This document shows, one piece after another, positions 36,144 through 44,138 of a DNA stretch of 64,000 nucleotides; position 1 is the first letter of the stretch, and each line of letters begins with the position of its first letter. Position numbers and translations under genes: made by a program. Source of the stretch: JAAEUB01 sp964550345 (lineage in GTDB: Bacteria > Pseudomonadota > Alphaproteobacteria > Rhodobacterales > Rhodobacteraceae). The DNA is taken from assembly GCA_964550345.1 (NCBI GenBank), contig CAZJYZ010000010.1:1-64000 (forward strand). The letters are read 5' to 3'. A model generated the notes under the pieces. The model saw nothing but the letters and a program-made list of their open reading frames with translations, had not been told where the DNA came from and did no database searches.

Positions 36144-37358
36144 ATGCCAAAGAGTGATCAATATGTTCTAACAAACGCCACTTTGGCGACGATGCAGACA
36201 GGTTCAGCCGCATACGGGTTGATCCCGAACGCGGCACTTGTGGTTTCAAAAGGCCGCATCGCATGGCTTGGTGACAGGGATGCTCTGCCCGCAGAATACC
36301 GCGACTGGCAGATCCGAGATCTGGGTGGCAGGCTGGTGACCCCCGGGCTGATCGACTGCCATACGCATCTGGTGTTTGGAGGTGACCGGGCGGGCGAATT
36401 TGAAATGCGCCTGAACGGTGCCAGTTACGAAGAGGTCGCCCGCGCTGGCGGCGGTATAATCTCAACCGTAAAAGCAACCCGCGCGGCGACGGTGGATGAA
36501 CTGGTTGAGCTTGCCCTGCCCCGGCTGGATGCGCTGATTGGCGAGGGTATCACCAACGTCGAGATAAAATCGGGCTACGGCTTGACCCGCGACATTGAAC
36601 TGAACATGCTGCGCGCCGCGCGCAGGCTGGCGGATTTGCGCCCGGTCGCCATCAAAACCACCTATCTTGCCGCCCATGCGACCCCACCGGAATATGCCGG
36701 GCGCGCAGACGCTTATATTGACGAGGATTGCATACCCACCCTGCGCATCGCGTATGAAGAGTGCTTGGTGGATGCGGTCGACGGATTTTGCGAGGGTATT
36801 GCCTTCAGCCCGGCACAGATCGAGCGTGTTTTTAAAGCCGCTAGCGCATTGGGCCTGCCTGTAAAACTGCATGCAGAGCAGCTTTCTAATCTCGGCGGCA
36901 CCGCACTTGCGGCGCGATATGGCGCCCTATCCGTGGACCATCTGGAATATGCAAACGACGCGGACGTGCAAGCCATGGCCAAAGCGGGCAGTGTCGCGGT
37001 AATCCTGCCCGGCGCCTTTTACACATTGCATGAGACGCAGGCCCCGCCAATCGAAGCCTTTCGCGCCCACGGCGTGCCCATGGCCGTCGCCACCGATGCC
37101 AATCCCGGCTCATCACCGATGTTTTCGCCTTTGCTGGCGATGAACATGGCCTGCACGCTGTTTCGGATGACACCAGAGGAGGCCCTGGCGGGTTTCACAC
37201 GCAACGCCGCAAAGGCGCTCGGCCTGACCGATACCGGGATACTGGCCACCGGATACCGCGCCGATCTGGCAATCTGGGACATCGCCCAACCTGCCGAGCT
37301 TGCCTACCGCATCGGCTTTAACCCGCTCCACACTCGTATATTCCGAGGCCTTCTATGA
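36144..37358 (+). CDS. hutI: imidazolonepropionase
   Basis: 404 residues, normal length. Hydrolyses 4-imidazolone-5-propanoate to N-formimino-L-glutamate, the third step of histidine breakdown. Amidohydrolase motifs: GLIDCHTHLVFGGDR, NVEIKSGYGLTRD, LKLHAEQLSNLG-type KLHAEQLSN and VATDANPGSSPM. I start at the ATG 36144, which gives the usual MPKSDQYVLTNATLATM; the larger frame runs antisense through hutF. It overlaps hutH by four bases (ATGA). Confidence 0.97.
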   Translation: MPKSDQYVLTNATLATMQTGSAAYGLIPNAALVVSKGRIAWLGDRDALPAEYRDWQIRDLGGRLVTPGLIDCHTHLVFGGDRAGEFEMRLNGASYEEVARAGGGIISTVKATRAATVDELVELALPRLDALIGEGITNVEIKSGYGLTRDIELNMLRAARRLADLRPVAIKTTYLAAHATPPEYAGRADAYIDEDCIPTLRIAYEECLVDAVDGFCEGIAFSPAQIERVFKAASALGLPVKLHAEQLSNLGGTALAARYGALSVDHLEYANDADVQAMAKAGSVAVILPGAFYTLHETQAPPIEAFRAHGVPMAVATDANPGSSPMFSPLLAMNMACTLFRMTPEEALAGFTRNAAKALGLTDTGILATGYRADLAIWDIAQPAELAYRIGFNPLHTRIFRGLL

Positions 37359-38878
37359 TCACGCTGATCCCCGGTCAGGTGACACTGGCGGTTCTTGTCG
37401 ACATCTACCACAACATGGCCCCTGCACGGCTGCATTCTTCGGCGCACGCTCCGGTGGAGCAGGCAGCCGGGATCGTGGCCGACACGGCCTCGGGCAAGGC
37501 GGCGGTCTACGGGATCAATACCGGTTTTGGCAAACTGGCTAGCCAGAAAATTGCGCCCGAAGACACGGCAAAGCTGCAGCGCAACCTGATCCTGTCCCAT
37601 TGCTGCGGCGTTGGCGACCCCCTGCCCGAGGACAAGGTGCATCTGATGATGGTGCTTAAACTGATGTCGCTGGGGCGCGGAGCATCCGGTGTGCGCTGGC
37701 GGATCATAACACAGATCGAGGCCATGTTGGAGCGCGGCGTCATCCCGGTGATCCCGTCACAAGGTTCTGTCGGGGCATCAGGCGATCTGGCACCGCTGGC
37801 CCATATGGCTGCGGTGATGATCGGCGAGGGCGAGGCCACGTTTCAGGGCCAGCGACTGCCCGGTGGCGAGGCGTTGCAGAAGGCAGGCATATCGCCGATT
37901 GTGCTGGGTCCGAAAGAAGGGCTGGGGCTGATCAATGGCACGCAGTTTTCCACCGCCTGCGCCCTTGCCGGGCTTATGGATGCGTGGCGCATGGCCGAAA
38001 CATCGCTTGTCACCGCCGCGCTTTCGACTGATGCCATTATGGGGTCAACGGCACCGCTTGTGGCGGACATCCATCACCTGCGCGGCCATCCCGGCCAGAT
38101 AGACGTCGCCGCCGAAATGCGCACCATCATGGCAGGCAGCAAGATCCGCGATAGTCACCGTGACGGCGATGAACGTGTGCAGGACCCTTACTGCATCCGC
38201 TGCCAGCCGCAGGTCGTGGGGGCCGCTGTGGACGTATTGCGCATGGCGGCACGCACGCTGGAGATTGAAGCGAATGCGGTGACCGATAACCCTCTGGTGT
38301 TGGCCGAGACCGGCCGCATCGTCTCGGGCGGCAATTTCCACGCGGAATATGTTGGTTTCGCCGCCGATCAGATTGCGCTGGCAGTGGCCGAGATCGGCGC
38401 CATTGCCCAGCGCCGGGTCGCCTTGATGGTAGACCCTGCCCTCAACCACGATCTGCCCCCTTTCCTGACCCCAAACCCCGGCGTCAATTCCGGTCTGATG
38501 ATTGCCGAGGTAACCACCGCCGCTTTGATGAGCGAAAACAAACATCTGGCTAATCCCTGCGTGACCGACAGCACGCCCACCTCGGCTAATCAAGAGGACC
38601 ACGTTTCCATGGCCGCCCACGGGGCTTTGCGCCTGTCACGTATGACGAAAAACCTGTCGGTAATCCTTGGGGTCGAGCTGCTTTGTGGCGCTCAGGGGGT
38701 TGAGGCACGCGCCCCGCTTGTGACCTCGCGCGACTTGCAGGACGCAATCAACCTATTGCGCACCAAGGTCCCGGCCTTGCGTGAAGATCGTTATCTTGCC
38801 CCCGATATCGAAGCCGCTGCGGCATTGGTTCAGGCAGGTAGGTTGGCGGACATTGTCGCGGTGGAGATCGCGCCATGA
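37355..38878 (+). CDS. hutH: histidine ammonia-lyase
   Basis: 507 residues. Removes ammonia from L-histidine to make urocanate, the entry step of the pathway. The Ala-Ser-Gly triad that cyclises to the MIO cofactor is residues 141-143 in GSVGASGDLAPLAHM. Other family stretches are YGINTGFGKLAS, LINGTQFSTA and QEDHVSMAAHGA. Linked by four-base overlaps to hutI and hutG, so the genes are translated as a coupled unit. Confidence 0.98.
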   Translation: MITLIPGQVTLAVLVDIYHNMAPARLHSSAHAPVEQAAGIVADTASGKAAVYGINTGFGKLASQKIAPEDTAKLQRNLILSHCCGVGDPLPEDKVHLMMVLKLMSLGRGASGVRWRIITQIEAMLERGVIPVIPSQGSVGASGDLAPLAHMAAVMIGEGEATFQGQRLPGGEALQKAGISPIVLGPKEGLGLINGTQFSTACALAGLMDAWRMAETSLVTAALSTDAIMGSTAPLVADIHHLRGHPGQIDVAAEMRTIMAGSKIRDSHRDGDERVQDPYCIRCQPQVVGAAVDVLRMAARTLEIEANAVTDNPLVLAETGRIVSGGNFHAEYVGFAADQIALAVAEIGAIAQRRVALMVDPALNHDLPPFLTPNPGVNSGLMIAEVTTAALMSENKHLANPCVTDSTPTSANQEDHVSMAAHGALRLSRMTKNLSVILGVELLCGAQGVEARAPLVTSRDLQDAINLLRTKVPALREDRYLAPDIEAAAALVQAGRLADIVAVEIAP

Positions 38879-39657
38879 TCGAGGTGACCCAAGGCAGTTC
38901 TCCGCTTGTGTTGGGCCTACCCCACACGGGCACAGAGGTCCCGCCGGAAATCTGGCGGGGGTTGAACGACACGGGCCGCGAAATGGCGGATACGGATTGG
39001 CATATTCACGCGCTTTACGATGGTCTGGCACAAGACGTCACAACGGTGCGCACCCCGCTGCACCGCTATGTGATTGACGTGAACCGGGCCCCGGATGGCG
39101 CAAGCCTTTATCCGGGGCAAAACACCACCGGCCTGTGCCCGGTGACCGACTTTGATGGGCGCGCAATTTACCAAGAAGGGGCAGAACCTGACACAGCTGA
39201 GGTCAGCCGACGATGTGACACATTTCACAAGCCCTATCACAGGGCGCTTGCGGATGAACTGAACCGGGTCAGGTCCATCCACGGATTTGCCGTGCTATTT
39301 GACTGCCATTCAATCCGCAGCAATATCCCGCACCTCTTCAAGGGTCGCCTGCCGGATTTCAATATTGGCTCCAATGAAGGGGCAAGCTGCGACCCTGAAA
39401 TAGAACTGCTGACCCGCAAAATATGCGAGGATGCCGCCGGTTATTCCAGCGTTCTGAACGGTCGTTTCAAGGGTGGCTGGACCACACGTCATTACGGCAG
39501 ACCCACCGAAGGGCTGCACGCCATCCAGATGGAGCTGGCCCAGTCCACCTATATGGAAGAGGCCGCACCCCGGAAGCTTCTACCCAACAAAGTTGAGGCA
39601 CTTCGCACCCACCTTGCCACCATCCTTACCGCCCTGAAAAACTGGAGCCCCGCATGA
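38875..39657 (+). CDS. hutG: N-formylglutamate deformylase
   Basis: 260 residues. Hydrolyses N-formyl-L-glutamate to glutamate and formate, the last step. Family marks: LVLGLPHTGTEVPPEIW, DVNRAPDGASLYPGQNTTGL and AVLFDCHSIRSNIPHLF, with His/Asp/His metal ligands, then FKGGWTTRHYGRP. Four-base overlaps on both sides place it firmly inside the hutIHGU operon. A second, diverged member of this fold lies at 15.9 kb. Confidence 0.96.
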   Translation: MIEVTQGSSPLVLGLPHTGTEVPPEIWRGLNDTGREMADTDWHIHALYDGLAQDVTTVRTPLHRYVIDVNRAPDGASLYPGQNTTGLCPVTDFDGRAIYQEGAEPDTAEVSRRCDTFHKPYHRALADELNRVRSIHGFAVLFDCHSIRSNIPHLFKGRLPDFNIGSNEGASCDPEIELLTRKICEDAAGYSSVLNGRFKGGWTTRHYGRPTEGLHAIQMELAQSTYMEEAAPRKLLPNKVEALRTHLATILTALKNWSPA

Positions 39658-41333
39658 ATGACGCCCATAAAAACGCCCGCGATATCTATCCTCCCACCGG
39701 GTCGGAAATAACCGCCAAGTCATGGCTGACCGAGGCGCCTATGCGCATGTTGATGAACAACCTGCACCCGGATGTGGCGGAAAACCCGCATGAACTGGTG
39801 GTCTATGGTGGCATCGGACGTGCTGCGCGCACATGGGGGGATTTTGACCGCATCGTCGATAGCCTCAAGGGGCTGGAAGAGGACCAGACTTTGCTGGTGC
39901 AATCAGGTAAACCGGTTGGTGTGTTTCAGACCCACACAGATGCGCCGCGGGTGCTGATCGCCAATTCAAACCTCGTGCCGCACTGGGCCAATTGGGACCA
40001 TTTTAACGAGCTCGATAAAAAAGGGCTGGCCATGTATGGCCAGATGACGGCTGGCTCGTGGATCTACATCGGCTCGCAAGGTATCGTGCAGGGTACCTAT
40101 GAAACCTTTGTAGAGGCAGGTCGCCAACATTATGGCGGCGACCTTTCCGGCAAGTGGATCCTGACCGCAGGACTTGGCGGCATGGGGGGCGCACAGCCCT
40201 TGGCTGCGGTGATGGCCGGCGCCTGTTGCATGGCGGTAGAATGCGACGAGACCCGCGCTGATTTTCGCCTGCGCACAGGATATCTGGACGCCAAAACACA
40301 TTCACTGGACGAAGCATTGGCGATGATCGCACGCTGGACAGCGGCGGGCGAGGCGAAGTCTGTTGGCCTCATCGGCAATGCTGCTGATGTGTTCCCTGAG
40401 CTTTTGCACCGGATGCAGGCAGGAGGCCCCTGCCCGGATATTGTCACCGATCAGACCTCGGCCCATGATCCGGTGCACGGTTACCTGCCGCAGGGCTGGA
40501 GCGTCGGCCAGTGGCGCGAAAAACAGGAAAGCGCCCCGAAAGAGGTCGAGGCCGCCGCGCGTGCCTCGATGCTGGTGCAGGTCCGGGCCATGGTGGCATT
40601 TCATGACGCGGGCATACCAACGGTTGATTATGGCAATAATATCAGACAGGTAGCTTTGGAAGAAGGGCTTGAAGACGCCTTTGCTTTCCCCGGTTTTGTG
40701 CCTGCCTATATCCGCCCGCTCTTTTGCAAAGGTATCGGCCCGTTTCGCTGGTGTGCCCTGTCTGGCGATCCCGAGGATATCTATAAGACCGACCAAAAGG
40801 TGAAAGAGCTTATACCGGACGATAAACACCTGCATAACTGGCTGGATATGGCGCGCGACCGCATCGCCTTTCAGGGCCTGCCAGCGCGCATTTGCTGGGT
40901 GGGTCTTGGACAACGGCACCGGCTGGGACTGGCCTTTAACGAGATGGTACGAAATGGCGAACTGAGCGCGCCCGTGGTCATTGGACGTGACCATCTGGAT
41001 TCTGGCTCGGTCGCATCGCCAAACCGTGAAACCGAGGCCATGAAGGACGGGTCAGACGCCGTTTCGGACTGGCCGCTGCTTAACGCCTTGCTAAACACCG
41101 CATCGGGCGCGACATGGGTGTCACTGCACCACGGTGGCGGCGTAGGCATGGGGTTCTCACAGCATTCGGGCATGGTGATTTGCTGCGACGGCAGCGAAGA
41201 TGCGGACCGGCGACTGGCGCGCGTCTTGTGGAACGACCCTGCCACCGGTGTCATGCGCCACGCGGATGCGGGCTATGACATCGCAATGGATTGTGCCCGC
41301 GAACATGGCCTGAACCTGCCGGGAATTTTGTGA
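39654..41333 (+). CDS. hutU: urocanate hydratase
   Basis: 559 residues, full length. Converts urocanate and water into imidazolonepropionate using tightly bound NAD. Characteristic stretches: VVYGGIGRAARTWGDFDRI, LTAGLGGMGGAQPLAAVMAG (NAD-binding Rossmann), VTDQTSAHDPVHGYLPQGW, DYGNNIRQVA and WVSLHHGGGVGMGFSQHSG. It is the last gene of the operon; a tRNA gene lies 47 bases further on the opposite strand. Confidence 0.98.
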   Translation: MNDAHKNARDIYPPTGSEITAKSWLTEAPMRMLMNNLHPDVAENPHELVVYGGIGRAARTWGDFDRIVDSLKGLEEDQTLLVQSGKPVGVFQTHTDAPRVLIANSNLVPHWANWDHFNELDKKGLAMYGQMTAGSWIYIGSQGIVQGTYETFVEAGRQHYGGDLSGKWILTAGLGGMGGAQPLAAVMAGACCMAVECDETRADFRLRTGYLDAKTHSLDEALAMIARWTAAGEAKSVGLIGNAADVFPELLHRMQAGGPCPDIVTDQTSAHDPVHGYLPQGWSVGQWREKQESAPKEVEAAARASMLVQVRAMVAFHDAGIPTVDYGNNIRQVALEEGLEDAFAFPGFVPAYIRPLFCKGIGPFRWCALSGDPEDIYKTDQKVKELIPDDKHLHNWLDMARDRIAFQGLPARICWVGLGQRHRLGLAFNEMVRNGELSAPVVIGRDHLDSGSVASPNRETEAMKDGSDAVSDWPLLNALLNTASGATWVSLHHGGGVGMGFSQHSGMVICCDGSEDADRRLARVLWNDPATGVMRHADAGYDIAMDCAREHGLNLPGIL

Positions 41334-41379
41334 GAGACAGGTGAATTGACGCATTACCTGTAACTTATTATGCCGAAAC

Positions 41380-41456
41380 TGGCGATCCCGGGAGGACTCG
41401 AACCCCCAACATCCTGATTAGAAGTCAGGTGCTCTATCCAGTTGAGCTACGGGACC
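41380..41456 (-). tRNA. tRNA-Arg (anticodon TCT)
   Basis: 77 bases including an encoded CCA. The acceptor stem is seven pairs (GGTCCCG with CGGGATC, one G-T), the D arm is GCTCAACTGGATAGAGC, and the anticodon arm is CCTGA-CTTCTAA-TCAGG, giving anticodon TCT for AGA/AGG codons. The T arm is GGGGG-TTCGAGT-CCTCC (an offset pairing of a five-base stem). It is on the minus strand, convergent with hutU. Confidence 0.96.
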
Positions 41457-41507
41457 GCTGGCGCAGGCATAACTTCTGCGCAACGTTCCCTCAAGCGATA
41501 AGTTCGG

Positions 41508-41687
41508 TTAGCCGATCAGCTTTTTCGTAACCATCCAGGAAACCGGCAGGCCCAGGATAAATCCGGCGATTGCAGCGATGGCTACCGTCTGCATAGTATC
41601 AATGCCCATGGTCAACACCACGATCACACCGATACCAGCCAATGTGGTGCCAAGCATGGCGTAAATTGGTAATAACAAACGAAGCAT
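41508..41687 (-). CDS. tiny two-span membrane protein (paralogue A)
   Basis: 59 residues, two membrane spans (LLLPIYAMLGTTLAGIGVIV and VAIAAIAGFILGLPVSWMV) and a basic end TKKLIG. GGGGGG precedes the ATG. Similar proteins are common in Rhodobacterales and are sometimes wrongly labelled CTP synthetase. A relative lies just upstream (41764-41940) with matching layout, GATLAG/GTTLAG motif and VAKR/VTKK end. Function is unknown. Confidence 0.75.
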   Translation of the reverse strand: MLRLLLPIYAMLGTTLAGIGVIVVLTMGIDTMQTVAIAAIAGFILGLPVSWMVTKKLIG

Positions 41688-41763
41688 ATCTGCCCCCCTT
41701 CAAAATTTAACGACCCATACGTAAGGGGCACATCCGGGGTCTTCTTTGACCTACATCAAAGCG

Positions 41764-41940
41764 TCACGGGTTGAGGCGTTTTGCCACAAACCACGCAACC
41801 GGCCAGCCCGCCAGCCAGCCCGAGATGGCACAGGCAACCAGCGGCCAAAGCGTGGTCAGGCCTGAAACCAGCCCGACCACCACGGCGACGCCGGCCAGTG
41901 TCGCGCCGATGATAGAATGCAAGATAAGGATCAGGCGCAA
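41764..41940 (-). CDS. tiny two-span membrane protein (paralogue B)
   Basis: 58 residues from a TTG start that follows AAGGG, reading LRLILILHSIIGATLAGVAV, then a second span, and ending WFVAKRLNP. It is placed three bases after the cytochrome b561 stop codon and is clearly related to the protein at 41508-41687. No ATG is available. It is missed by any gene-length filter of 60 codons. Function unknown; position after a cytochrome b might hint at a membrane respiratory role. Confidence 0.65.
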   Translation of the reverse strand: MRLILILHSIIGATLAGVAVVVGLVSGLTTLWPLVACAISGWLAGWPVAWFVAKRLNP

Positions 41941-41942
41941 GA

Positions 41943-42434
41943 CTAACCCTTGTCCTCCGTGCGCATCCGATCCAAGAGGTTGTTTTTCAACACAAATTGG
42001 TGAAACAGCGCCGCAAGGACATGTAGGGCGACGAGGATCAGCATCAGTGTTTTCAGCACTTCATGCCCGTCCGCTGCCTTCTCGACCCCGCCGAACCAAG
42101 CTACCGCGCCGGAGATCGGCGTCAGGATCAGCAGCAGATATAGTGTATGGTGGGTAGCGTGTGCCGCTATTCTTTGCACAGCGCTTTCCGTTTCCGGCAA
42201 GGCCGGGGCACCGCGTTTTCTGCGCACGGCAAGGCGCCAGAGCGTCAGCAGCAGGATCAGAATTCCACCGAAAACATGCATTGCAACCATCGGGTTAAAG
42301 GCGGCTTCCAGTCCGCCCTCTATCTTGTCCCACGCTTCCGAGATTGAATCGTGGAAAATAAACTGCAGCGCCACCAAAAGCATGATGATCCAATGTAAAC
42401 TGATTTGAAGGCGGGAATATCCGGCAGGTTTCAT
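41943..42434 (-). CDS. cytochrome b561 family protein
   Basis: 163 residues with four membrane spans: RLQISLHWIIMLLVALQFIF, VAMHVFGGILILLLTLWRLA, AAHATHHTLYLLLILTPISG and LKTLMLILVALHVLAALFHQ. Histidines in spans 1, 2, 3 and 4 (H14 region, H53, H92-93, H134-140) are placed to bind b-type haems. I take the ATG at 42434, preceded by AAGGAAATGAC; the longer frame to 42626 lacks family sequence. It is an electron-carrier type membrane protein. Confidence 0.9.
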   Translation of the reverse strand: MKPAGYSRLQISLHWIIMLLVALQFIFHDSISEAWDKIEGGLEAAFNPMVAMHVFGGILILLLTLWRLAVRRKRGAPALPETESAVQRIAAHATHHTLYLLLILTPISGAVAWFGGVEKAADGHEVLKTLMLILVALHVLAALFHQFVLKNNLLDRMRTEDKG

Positions 42435-42867
42435 GTCATTTCCTTTTCGCTTGTACTGCAAGCAATGTAAAAAATTTCCCCCTCTTACCACGCATAACGC
42501 AAATGGAAACTCTCCATCCGGATTAAAAGGTAAGAGCAAACTTACTGCAGGTTGCTGAACCCTTGATTTACTGCACCCGCATCGCCTCGGCTCCGAATTC
42601 CGGGGCGTAGGCAGGGCTAAACACAATATTCGATTTCAACCCGCAACATTCTGTGGTTATCGACTATATATACGCGTCCGAATGATTTTTACACGAGATA
42701 TTGTTGATTTACGCTTACGACCGGTGTAACCCTGCCCTCACAGGTGCAAGACGCGGTCGCATCAACTGACGGGGGCCCGGTTGCCAATGGCAGGCGGGTC
42801 CTTTTCATTTTCTGGCGTGAGTTCTTTGATTTGCCATAGGAAAAGGCGCCAGGTGCTCAGACGCGGT

Positions 42868-43209
42868 CCTCGCATCGTGCTGTTGCCAGCACATCCTGAC
42901 GCCTTCCTGAACTGGTCTGCCCCGAAGAGCTTTCCCGCTCATATGCTCGGGTTCCTGAGAACCTTTGCTGCCACCCGGTTTTCCGAAGATCCGTTGTGAC
43001 GATCATTTCGTGTCTTGCGACTTTCCATGACCCGCTTGACCCGTTTGAAATTGACCGGCTTTCATCGTTCCGAAGAACTTTGATGCCCTGACGATTCCCT
43101 GAGAATTTCGCTTCCTGAATTGGATCCGAAGACCCCCTCCGTTCCGCTCTGCCCTCTGAGGCTTTCGCTAGCGCTTTGGTTCCGAAGAACCGCTGCGATA
43201 AGTTAAACC
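42868..43209 (-). ncRNA. candidate structured RNA: ~28-nt periodic hairpin array
   Basis: Units begin at about 42868, 42895, 42922, 42954, 42983, then (after two or three degraded ones) 43070, 43098, 43126, 43154 and 43182; the last four steps are exactly 28. On the plus strand they open alternately CCGAAGA and CCTGAGA. Unit joints form hairpins: 43178-43191 GGTTC-loop-GAACC, 43067-43078 GTTC/GAAC, 43093-43107 ATTC/GAAT, 42950-42963 GGTTC/GAACC. At 43123-43134 and 42919-42930 pairing survives only as a G-U pair on the minus strand, whose loops are TTCG or TCAG. The 28-nt period is not a codon multiple, so the 125-codon frame across it is not believed. No promoter or terminator is certain. Confidence 0.55.
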
Positions 43210-43263
43210 AACCAAAGTCAGGTGAGTCGCGCAAGGAAAATCTGTAATAGAATCAAAGATTTA

Positions 43264-43306
43264 TGGGGATAGGTCGGTGGATTTCCTGTGGAAAACCGGT
43301 GGATAA
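43264..43306 (+). promoter_or_regulatory. phased DnaA-box-like 9-mers
   Basis: Three 9-mers close to the DnaA box TGTGGATAA start at 43276 (GGTGGATTT), 43287 (TGTGGAAAA) and 43298 (GGTGGATAA), exactly 11 bp apart; a fourth looser one is at 43264. An A+T-rich stretch follows (43307-43325). They may be protein-binding sites for DnaA or another factor. The rest of the gene-free stretch (42435-42867 and 43330-43468) shows no further clear signal. Confidence 0.35.
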
Positions 43307-43468
43307 GTCGATTTAGTTTTTTGAGTCAGTGGCTTGTGGGGAGGGCGGGTAATGCTGGCAAAAATGCGATTTCTCGCCGCGTCAGGAAAGCTGGGCACCT
43401 TTTAACCCACACACGCAGATAGGCAAGACCTTTGGGTGAAATGCAACGCACGGTGCCGGTGCGGTTTT

Positions 43469-43927
43469 TTAGTACACCCCCATGCGCATCGAGAGCATCA
43501 TGAACAACACGATCAACAACATTGCCACCGAAACAACGGCCTGGCTCAGATAGGATTTTACGAACAATGCGTCATCTTCATTGATCAGCCCCTGACGCAT
43601 TTTCTTTCGTAGCGGCCCCGATATGGCCTCGGCCAGAATGATGGTGCTCAGCGCGATTGTTGCGCGTAACCCGTAACCATGGAAAAGGTCACCCACATTC
43701 TGAATCATGCCCGACATGAAAAGCCGGGTGACCCCCGCAACAACAGCCAGGATTAGCGAGGTCATGATGACCATCCCGGCAGGTTTACCGACGGCCATCG
43801 AAAAATGTTTGCGGTCCGCCGGATCCATCCGCAGCATACCGATACCAATCCCCCAGTCGAAAAACACGACGCTCCCAACAAAGACAGCCGCCGATGTAAT
43901 ATGGATGTAATGGACCAGCTCCAGCAT
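43469..43927 (-). CDS. CopD-like membrane protein
   Basis: 152 residues, four membrane spans: VHYIHITSAAVFVGSVVFFD, GMVIMTSLILAVVAGVTRL, LRATIALSTIILAEAI and LSQAVVSVAMLLIVLFMML. Conserved histidines in the first span (HYIHI) and the general layout resemble the CopD/YddG-like or DUF2269-type proteins. It is not close to HemJ, judged by the lack of that family's N-terminal motif. Exact role unknown. It is followed on the minus strand by the one-kilobase gene-free region. Confidence 0.65.
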   Translation of the reverse strand: MLELVHYIHITSAAVFVGSVVFFDWGIGIGMLRMDPADRKHFSMAVGKPAGMVIMTSLILAVVAGVTRLFMSGMIQNVGDLFHGYGLRATIALSTIILAEAISGPLRKKMRQGLINEDDALFVKSYLSQAVVSVAMLLIVLFMMLSMRMGVY

Positions 43928-44043
43928 GCCTCACTCCTTCATCCCGTTCGCTGGGGGTATAATGACCCATTTTTTGGATTTTGTAAAAACGGAAGGGTTG
44001 GGGAAGGGATAATGCCAAGCGCCCGGCACGTGGGTGGGCGTGA

Positions 44044-44096
44044 AGCGCCCGCCCTTGGGGGCGGGTCGGGCGCTGCCCGGGTCGAAAGCGACCCGG
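44044..44096. repeat. compound GC-rich hairpins downstream of lepA
   Basis: Two competing stems (44048-44054 with 44059-44065; 44044-44050 with 44068-44074) are followed by a perfect 8-bp stem with loop AAAG (44077-44084 with 44089-44096). They sit 40 bases after the lepA stop codon and may serve as its transcript end, although no T-tract follows. Confidence 0.5.
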
Positions 44097-44138
44097 TCAG
44101 GTTTGTTTGGGGACTGTTGTGGCTGAAGTTCAGACGGG

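Noticed and set aside
42868..43209. CRISPR-like reading of the 28-nt spaced units
   Set aside because: Units are degenerate throughout with no constant repeat and unique spacer division, and no cas genes are present.
42857..43234. 125-codon minus-strand frame covering the hairpin array
   Set aside because: The 28-nt period breaks the codon frame from unit to unit and the predicted protein has no repeat or domain; structure explains the sequence better.
43469..43927. HemJ-type protoporphyrinogen oxidase
   Set aside because: The N-terminal motif of HemJ, as I know it, is absent, and length and loops fit a CopD-like protein better.
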